Shown: positions 58,937 to 64,000 of the stretch, in pieces
Numbering within the stretch: position 1 is the stretch's first letter
How the letters are laid out: every line of letters starts with the position of its first letter
NCBI GenBank assembly: GCA_014800535.1
Contig: JAAVFW010000003.1
Coordinates: 67,724-131,723 of the forward strand
Direction: 5' to 3'
DNA: 64,000 nucleotides
DNA from: Bacteroidales bacterium
Lineage (GTDB): Bacteria > Bacteroidota > Bacteroidia > Bacteroidales > Muribaculaceae
Program-made: the position numbers and the translations under genes
Notes under the pieces: generated by a model
What the model was told of the DNA's origin: nothing
Databases searched by the model: none
The model's input: the letters and a program-made list of their open reading frames with translations, nothing else

Positions 58937-60787
58937 ATGGCAAACAAATTAGTCGAGATGGTCAGCCGCCAGGCTGCCCGCTATGGAAAACGCGAAGCCT
59001 ACAGATTCTGTTGGCACAATAAAGGAGAATGGCTTCCGACATCATGGAATGAATTCTCCGATCAGATAACAACAGCAGGAAATGCTCTGGCAGCCCTCGG
59101 TCTTCTTGAAAAAGATAACATTGCGATATGCAGCCATAACACTCCGCAGATTCTCATAACAGAGTTCGGTGCCTTCCGTAACCGTCTCGCCGTTATCCCG
59201 TTATATGCCACTTCCTCTCAGAATCAATTTGATTTCATCGTCACCGACGGAGAAGCGAAAGTTCTGTTTGTCGGCGACATGGAGCAATATCTTCTTGCTT
59301 ATAACTATGCAAAACAGAACCCCGGCAAAATCCTGAAAATTGTAATCTTCCGCCAGGAGGATGTCGAAAAGTTTGCCGACGACAATCTCAGCATGTCCTG
59401 GCAAGAGTTTATGAAGCTCGGAGAAGATGCTCCGGAAGAGATCGGAAAGGAGGTCGAGGAACGCATCTCAAGAGGATTGCCTGAAGATATGGCAACCCTT
59501 ATATATACGTCAGGCACTACCGGCAACTCGAAGGGTGTCGCCATCACCCATGCAAATTACAATGCCACAATCGAGATGCACCATAAGATTCTGAAGATGG
59601 TCGACGACAAGGACCTTTCAATGTCGTTTCTCCCCATGTCTCATATCTTTGAAAAAGCATGGAGCTTTTTCTGCCTGAGCCGTGGTCTTAAAATAGCCAT
59701 AAACTATGACCCGCGCGAAATTCAACGCACCATCCGCGAGGTTAAACCCAACATCATGTGCTGTGTGCCTCGCTTCTGGGAGAAAGTCTATGCAGGAGTT
59801 ATCGAACAGATTGCCAAGATGTCGCCCATGCAGCGCATGGCTGTCAAGCGCGCGCTGAGGGTTGGCAAAAAACGCAATCTTGACTATCTGCGTAAAGGAC
59901 TGAAAGTGCCTTATCTGCTTGAAAAGGAATATCAGTTCTGGGACAAACGGGTCTTCTCTATCCTAAAACGTGCCATAGGTATTCCTGACCCCAACATCTT
60001 CCCGACAGCGGGGGCTGCCCTCTCCAACCGCATCTGCGCTTTCCTGCGCTCAGTGGGCATTGATGTGACAATCGGCTACGGTCTGAGCGAGACAACAGCC
60101 ACCGTAAGCTGTTTCTCTCCCGTCGGATATGAAATAGGAACGGTCGGCAAACCGCTGCCCCACGTCAAGGTGAAGATTGGCGACGATAATGAGATTCTTG
60201 TGAAAGGGCCTTCGGTCACTCCGGGCTACTATAAGAATCCGGAAGCTAACGCTCAGGCGTTCACCTCCGACGGATGGTTCCGCACCGGCGATGCGGGCTA
60301 TCTGACCGAAACCGGAGCATTAGTGCTGACTGAGCGCATCAAGGACCTTTTCAAGACTTCCAACGGAAAATATATCGCTCCTCAGTTGCTCGAAAGCCGT
60401 CTGGCAGAAAACAAATTTATCGACGAAGTGGCCGTCATCGGCGACCGCCGCAAGTTTGTAACCGCTCTCGTTGTGCCAAACATGGAGCAACTCGATGCCT
60501 GGGCGAATAAGAAAGGGCTTAACACTAACTCCACCGATGAGTTGCTGAAAAATGAAACTGTCATTGATTTTATCATGTCGCAGATAAACGAGGTGCAGAC
60601 AGACCTGGCGGAATATGAAAAAATCAAACGCATAACACTCCTTCCTCAGCATTTCTCGCTCGAAAAAGGGGAGGTGACCAACACAATGAAAGTGCGTCGT
60701 GCAGTCGTGGCTAAAAACTATTCAAAACAGATTGAAGCCATGTATGCCGGAACAGCAAAAAGAGAACCCGTCACCAAAAAAAATTGA
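58937..60787 (+). CDS. Long-chain acyl-CoA synthetase (AMP-dependent)
   Basis: MATLIYTSGTTGNSKGVAITHANYNA...SMSFLPMSHIFEKAWSFFCLSRGLKIAI...GYGLSETTATVSCFSP...DGWFRTGDAGYL. Confidence 0.94.
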   Translation: MANKLVEMVSRQAARYGKREAYRFCWHNKGEWLPTSWNEFSDQITTAGNALAALGLLEKDNIAICSHNTPQILITEFGAFRNRLAVIPLYATSSQNQFDFIVTDGEAKVLFVGDMEQYLLAYNYAKQNPGKILKIVIFRQEDVEKFADDNLSMSWQEFMKLGEDAPEEIGKEVEERISRGLPEDMATLIYTSGTTGNSKGVAITHANYNATIEMHHKILKMVDDKDLSMSFLPMSHIFEKAWSFFCLSRGLKIAINYDPREIQRTIREVKPNIMCCVPRFWEKVYAGVIEQIAKMSPMQRMAVKRALRVGKKRNLDYLRKGLKVPYLLEKEYQFWDKRVFSILKRAIGIPDPNIFPTAGAALSNRICAFLRSVGIDVTIGYGLSETTATVSCFSPVGYEIGTVGKPLPHVKVKIGDDNEILVKGPSVTPGYYKNPEANAQAFTSDGWFRTGDAGYLTETGALVLTERIKDLFKTSNGKYIAPQLLESRLAENKFIDEVAVIGDRRKFVTALVVPNMEQLDAWANKKGLNTNSTDELLKNETVIDFIMSQINEVQTDLAEYEKIKRITLLPQHFSLEKGEVTNTMKVRRAVVAKNYSKQIEAMYAGTAKREPVTKKN

Positions 60788-61869
60788 GTAACAGAGATAT
60801 GACAGAAAAAGACTCCCTTTTGGAAAGACATGTAATCGGAATTGAAGCAACTCTTCGAGATGCGATTGCCGCCATCAACAGATTGTCGGGCCACGAGTCG
60901 ATGACACTTTTTGCAACCGATAGCGATGCGAGAGTGTGCGGCACGATAACCGACGGCGACATACGTCGTGCCCTTTTGCAGGGAGTCGGGCTTGATGATT
61001 CTCTTCAAAAAGCCATGCACCGTCAATTTCTGGCAGCGGATGGGAAGGAGATGCAATATGAAGTCTTTGCTGAGGCACGTCGCAAAAAAATCGACCTTCT
61101 GCCGGTGCTGGAAGATGGGAAGCTATGCGGGATGATCGACATGAGAGTGCAGCATGCCGTGCTTCCGATCGACGCTGTGCTTATGGCAGGCGGACGTGGC
61201 GAAAGGCTGCGCCCTCTCACACTGAATTGTCCGAAGCCTCTGCTTGAAGTCGGTGGAAAACCGGTGATCGATTATAATGTCGACGAACTGTTGGCAAATG
61301 GTGTCAGCAATATCTTTGTGACAGTCAATTATCTTCACGAGCAGATTGAAGAGCATTTCGCCGACACCCGTTTTCAGGGGAAAGTGAAGTGTGTCCTCGA
61401 ACCGAAACGCCTCGGCACCATTGGCTCGATGTCGCTTATCGAAGGTTTCACCCATGACCACGTGTTACTGATGAACTCCGATTTGCTGACCACTCTGAAC
61501 TATGAGAAATTATTTCTGGCTCACATCGAGAGCGGCGCTGACCTGACGATTGCCACAATCCCCTACACCGTTTCGATTCCGTTTGCAATAATCAAATCCG
61601 AGGGTGAACGTGTGACGGGACTGAGCGAGAAACCAACCTACAACTATTTTGCAAATGCAGGCGTTTATCTAATGAAGCGCGAAGTGGTCGGAAAGATTCC
61701 CAAGGGGGAATATCTCGATGCACCGGATCTCATTGAGTCGCTGATTGCCGAGGGGAGACATGTCTCATCATTCCCGATTGAAGGGATTTGGCTTGACATC
61801 GGTTCGCCCGACGATTTCAGATATGCCAACGAGCTAATGACGTCGATGGGAAGAACGCTAAACAGATAA
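60784..61869 (+). CDS. CBS-domain nucleotidyltransferase (sugar-phosphate NTP transferase)
   Basis: Tandem CBS-like N-terminus (CGTITDGDIRRALLQG); VLMAGGRGERLRPLTLNCPKPLLEVGGKPVIDYNVDEL; start is TTG at 60784 or ATG at 60799. Confidence 0.88.
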   Translation: MSNRDMTEKDSLLERHVIGIEATLRDAIAAINRLSGHESMTLFATDSDARVCGTITDGDIRRALLQGVGLDDSLQKAMHRQFLAADGKEMQYEVFAEARRKKIDLLPVLEDGKLCGMIDMRVQHAVLPIDAVLMAGGRGERLRPLTLNCPKPLLEVGGKPVIDYNVDELLANGVSNIFVTVNYLHEQIEEHFADTRFQGKVKCVLEPKRLGTIGSMSLIEGFTHDHVLLMNSDLLTTLNYEKLFLAHIESGADLTIATIPYTVSIPFAIIKSEGERVTGLSEKPTYNYFANAGVYLMKREVVGKIPKGEYLDAPDLIESLIAEGRHVSSFPIEGIWLDIGSPDDFRYANELMTSMGRTLNR

Positions 61870-61881
61870 TATCAGAGAATT

Positions 61882-63054
61882 ATGGCAGATTCAAACTTTA
61901 TAGATTACGTTAAAATTCTGTGTCGAAGCGGTAAGGGAGGTGCCGGAAGCCGTCATTTCCACCGTGCCAAATATGTGCCGAAAGGTGGTCCTGACGGAGG
62001 CGACGGAGGTCGTGGCGGCCACATAATCCTCAAAGGAAACCGCAATATGTGGACTCTTCTTCACCTTCGCTATCAACGCCATATTTTTGCCACCGACGGA
62101 CAATCCGGCGGTGCCGGTCGCTCATTCGGAAAAGATGGAGAAGACCGTATTATCGAAGTGCCGGTCGGCACAACGGTGTTTGACGCTGAAACAGGCGAAT
62201 TTCTATGTGAAGTCACCCGCGACGGCGAAGAGGTGAAACTTCTCCGTGGTGGTAAAGGAGGACTCGGAAACTGGCATTTCGCCACTTCCACCAACCGCGC
62301 TCCGCGCTATGCTCAACCCGGACAACCGGCAATCGAAAAAGCGGTCGTGCTGGAATTGAAGCTCCTTGGTGATGTCGGTCTCGTAGGGTTTCCCAACGCC
62401 GGAAAATCCACCCTTCTCTCGGCTGTCTCGGCTGCAAAACCAAAGATTGCCGATTATCCGTTCACAACCATGGAACCATCGCTCGGAATCGTCAGCTATC
62501 GTGAAGGAAAATCCTTCGTCATGGCAGACATCCCCGGCATTATAGAAGGTGCTTCCGAGGGGAAAGGGCTCGGACTCAGATTCCTCCGCCACATCGAACG
62601 TAATGCCGTACTCCTGTTTATGATTCCGGCTGACTCCGACGACATCAAACGCGACTATGAGATTCTTTCAAACGAGCTGAGGGAATTCAATCCTGAACTA
62701 ATGGATAAATGCCGCGTACTGGCGGTCACTAAATCCGATATGCTCGACGACGAACTGCGCGAGGCAATCGCTGCCGAACTCCCCGAAGGAGTGCCGGCTG
62801 TCTTCATCTCATCCGTCACCGGACAAGGTCTGACAGAACTTAAAGACCTCCTCTGGCGGGAAATAAACTCTGAAGAAAATAAGGCTGCGACAGTCGGTAT
62901 CACTCATCGCCCGCTCGACCGTCGTCACCGCGAAGAGGAGGAAGACAATTTCATCTTCGAGCAGGATGAACTCGACGATGAGGATTGGATGCCGGAGACA
63001 GATGAGGAATGGAATGATGAGTTCTGGGACGAAGAATCATCGGTCAACGGATGA
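61882..63054 (+). CDS. obgE: GTPase Obg/CgtA
   Basis: [41 protein letters not shown]...[36 protein letters not shown]. Confidence 0.97.
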   Translation: MADSNFIDYVKILCRSGKGGAGSRHFHRAKYVPKGGPDGGDGGRGGHIILKGNRNMWTLLHLRYQRHIFATDGQSGGAGRSFGKDGEDRIIEVPVGTTVFDAETGEFLCEVTRDGEEVKLLRGGKGGLGNWHFATSTNRAPRYAQPGQPAIEKAVVLELKLLGDVGLVGFPNAGKSTLLSAVSAAKPKIADYPFTTMEPSLGIVSYREGKSFVMADIPGIIEGASEGKGLGLRFLRHIERNAVLLFMIPADSDDIKRDYEILSNELREFNPELMDKCRVLAVTKSDMLDDELREAIAAELPEGVPAVFISSVTGQGLTELKDLLWREINSEENKAATVGITHRPLDRRHREEEEDNFIFEQDELDDEDWMPETDEEWNDEFWDEESSVNG

Positions 63055-63890
63055 AAACACCTCTGCAGATAGACCTCCGCTCAATCATCAGGAAAAGACT
63101 ACCTGAGGGTAAGGGTGAGCGTATCCCCGGTTTCATCTTTACGGTTCTCGAACGATTGATATGCCAGAAGGAGCTGAACGAGATGCTACGTTTCGGATTT
63201 CCTAAAGAGGGACACCAATTCGCACGCGCCATTCTTCAGCATCTCGACATAAAGCTTAAGGTTGAAGGACTGGAGAACATCACTCCGGGACGTCATGTAT
63301 TCGTCTCCAACCATCCGCTTGGTGGTCTTGACGGAATTGCTCTTATCGCACTTCTCGGCGAACGCTACGGCGACGACGGAATCCGATTCCTCGTCAACGA
63401 CATGCTGATGAATGTCGACCCCTTGAAAAAAGTGTTTCTTCCCGTCAACAAATTCGGGGCACAAGGGAGGGGGGTGGCGCGCGCCATCGACGAGAGTTAT
63501 GCCTCCGACCGTCAAGTCATGATCTTCCCGGCAGGCCTTGTCTCTCGCCTTGGAGAGAAAGGGGTGATTGCCGATTTGGATTGGCAGAAAACTTTCGTCA
63601 CAAAGTCAGTGGAGCATGGTCGTGACATCATCCCCATACGGTTTGTCGCTCACAACAGACCTAGCTTCTACCGAATTGCAAAATGGCGTAAAAAACTTAA
63701 TGTGAAAGTCAACCTCGAACAGATTTTGCTCCCCTCGGAAGTCTGCCACACCCGCAATGTCACCTTCCGGATAATCATCGGCAAACCAATCTCTCCTGAG
63801 AAACTTCTTGCCGAAGGTCTCTCTTCAAAAGAATCTGCCCGAAAAATCCGGAGTGAAGTCTATCGGCTTCTTCCTCCGGAGAAAATATGA
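63051..63890 (+). CDS. 1-acyl-glycerol-3-phosphate acyltransferase-like (PlsC family)
   Basis: [43 protein letters not shown]...[29 protein letters not shown]. Confidence 0.8.
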   Translation: MKTPLQIDLRSIIRKRLPEGKGERIPGFIFTVLERLICQKELNEMLRFGFPKEGHQFARAILQHLDIKLKVEGLENITPGRHVFVSNHPLGGLDGIALIALLGERYGDDGIRFLVNDMLMNVDPLKKVFLPVNKFGAQGRGVARAIDESYASDRQVMIFPAGLVSRLGEKGVIADLDWQKTFVTKSVEHGRDIIPIRFVAHNRPSFYRIAKWRKKLNVKVNLEQILLPSEVCHTRNVTFRIIIGKPISPEKLLAEGLSSKESARKIRSEVYRLLPPEKI

Positions 63891-63919
63891 ACATACAGAA
63901 CATTTTCTAAGAAATAATT

Positions 63920-64000
63920 ATGAATAATCCTACTATTCCGGTTTTACTGCTGACCGGTTATCTCGGAAGCGGCAAGACAACGCTCTTAAATAGAATCCTT
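63920..64000 (+). CDS. CobW/YjiA-type G3E GTPase, N-terminus only (window edge)
   Basis: MNNPTIPVLLLTGYLGSGKTTLLNRIL read directly from the sequence. Confidence 0.85.
   Translation, partial: MNNPTIPVLLLTGYLGSGKTTLLNRIL

Overview
A chromosomal window from a Bacteroidales (Bacteroidota) genome, densely coding on both strands. Family-level calls rest on translated motifs read by eye; no database search was run. Main blocks: (1) glycosyltransferases, folA-thyA, an Fe-S membrane protein and yidC (0-8 kb). (2) A polysaccharide export/biosynthesis locus (11-28 kb): Wza-like, Wzc-like, a PorZ-like beta-propeller protein, a CapD-like dehydratase, gmd, fcl, an EpsG/Wzy-like polymerase, a HigBA-like toxin-antitoxin pair, rfbA, rfbC, rfbB and two glycosyltransferases. 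A truncated RelA/SpoT homologue overlaps the last glycosyltransferase by an ATGA and is followed by a PgpH-type 7TM-HD phosphohydrolase. (3) Housekeeping genes (SlyD-like FKBP, rubrerythrin, gluQRS, aroQ, rbfA, lolE-like, Lrp, YfhO, secDF, acyl-CoA ligase, obgE). (4) A small accessory patch (34.7-36.8 kb) beside tRNA-Ser, with a full-length RhuM/PLD-like fusion gene, a decayed paralogue, and a duplicated 3' half of tRNA-Ser. Three tRNAs were read directly: Pro-TGG, Ser-TGA and Asp-GTC. No CRISPR array, rRNA, integrase or transposase was recognised. The best candidates for follow-up are the RSH-PgpH pair, the RhuM/PLD locus with its tRNA att-like scar, the PorZ-like gene inside the polysaccharide locus, and two genes whose promoter-like boxes sit 4 nt from the start codon (possible leaderless mRNAs).
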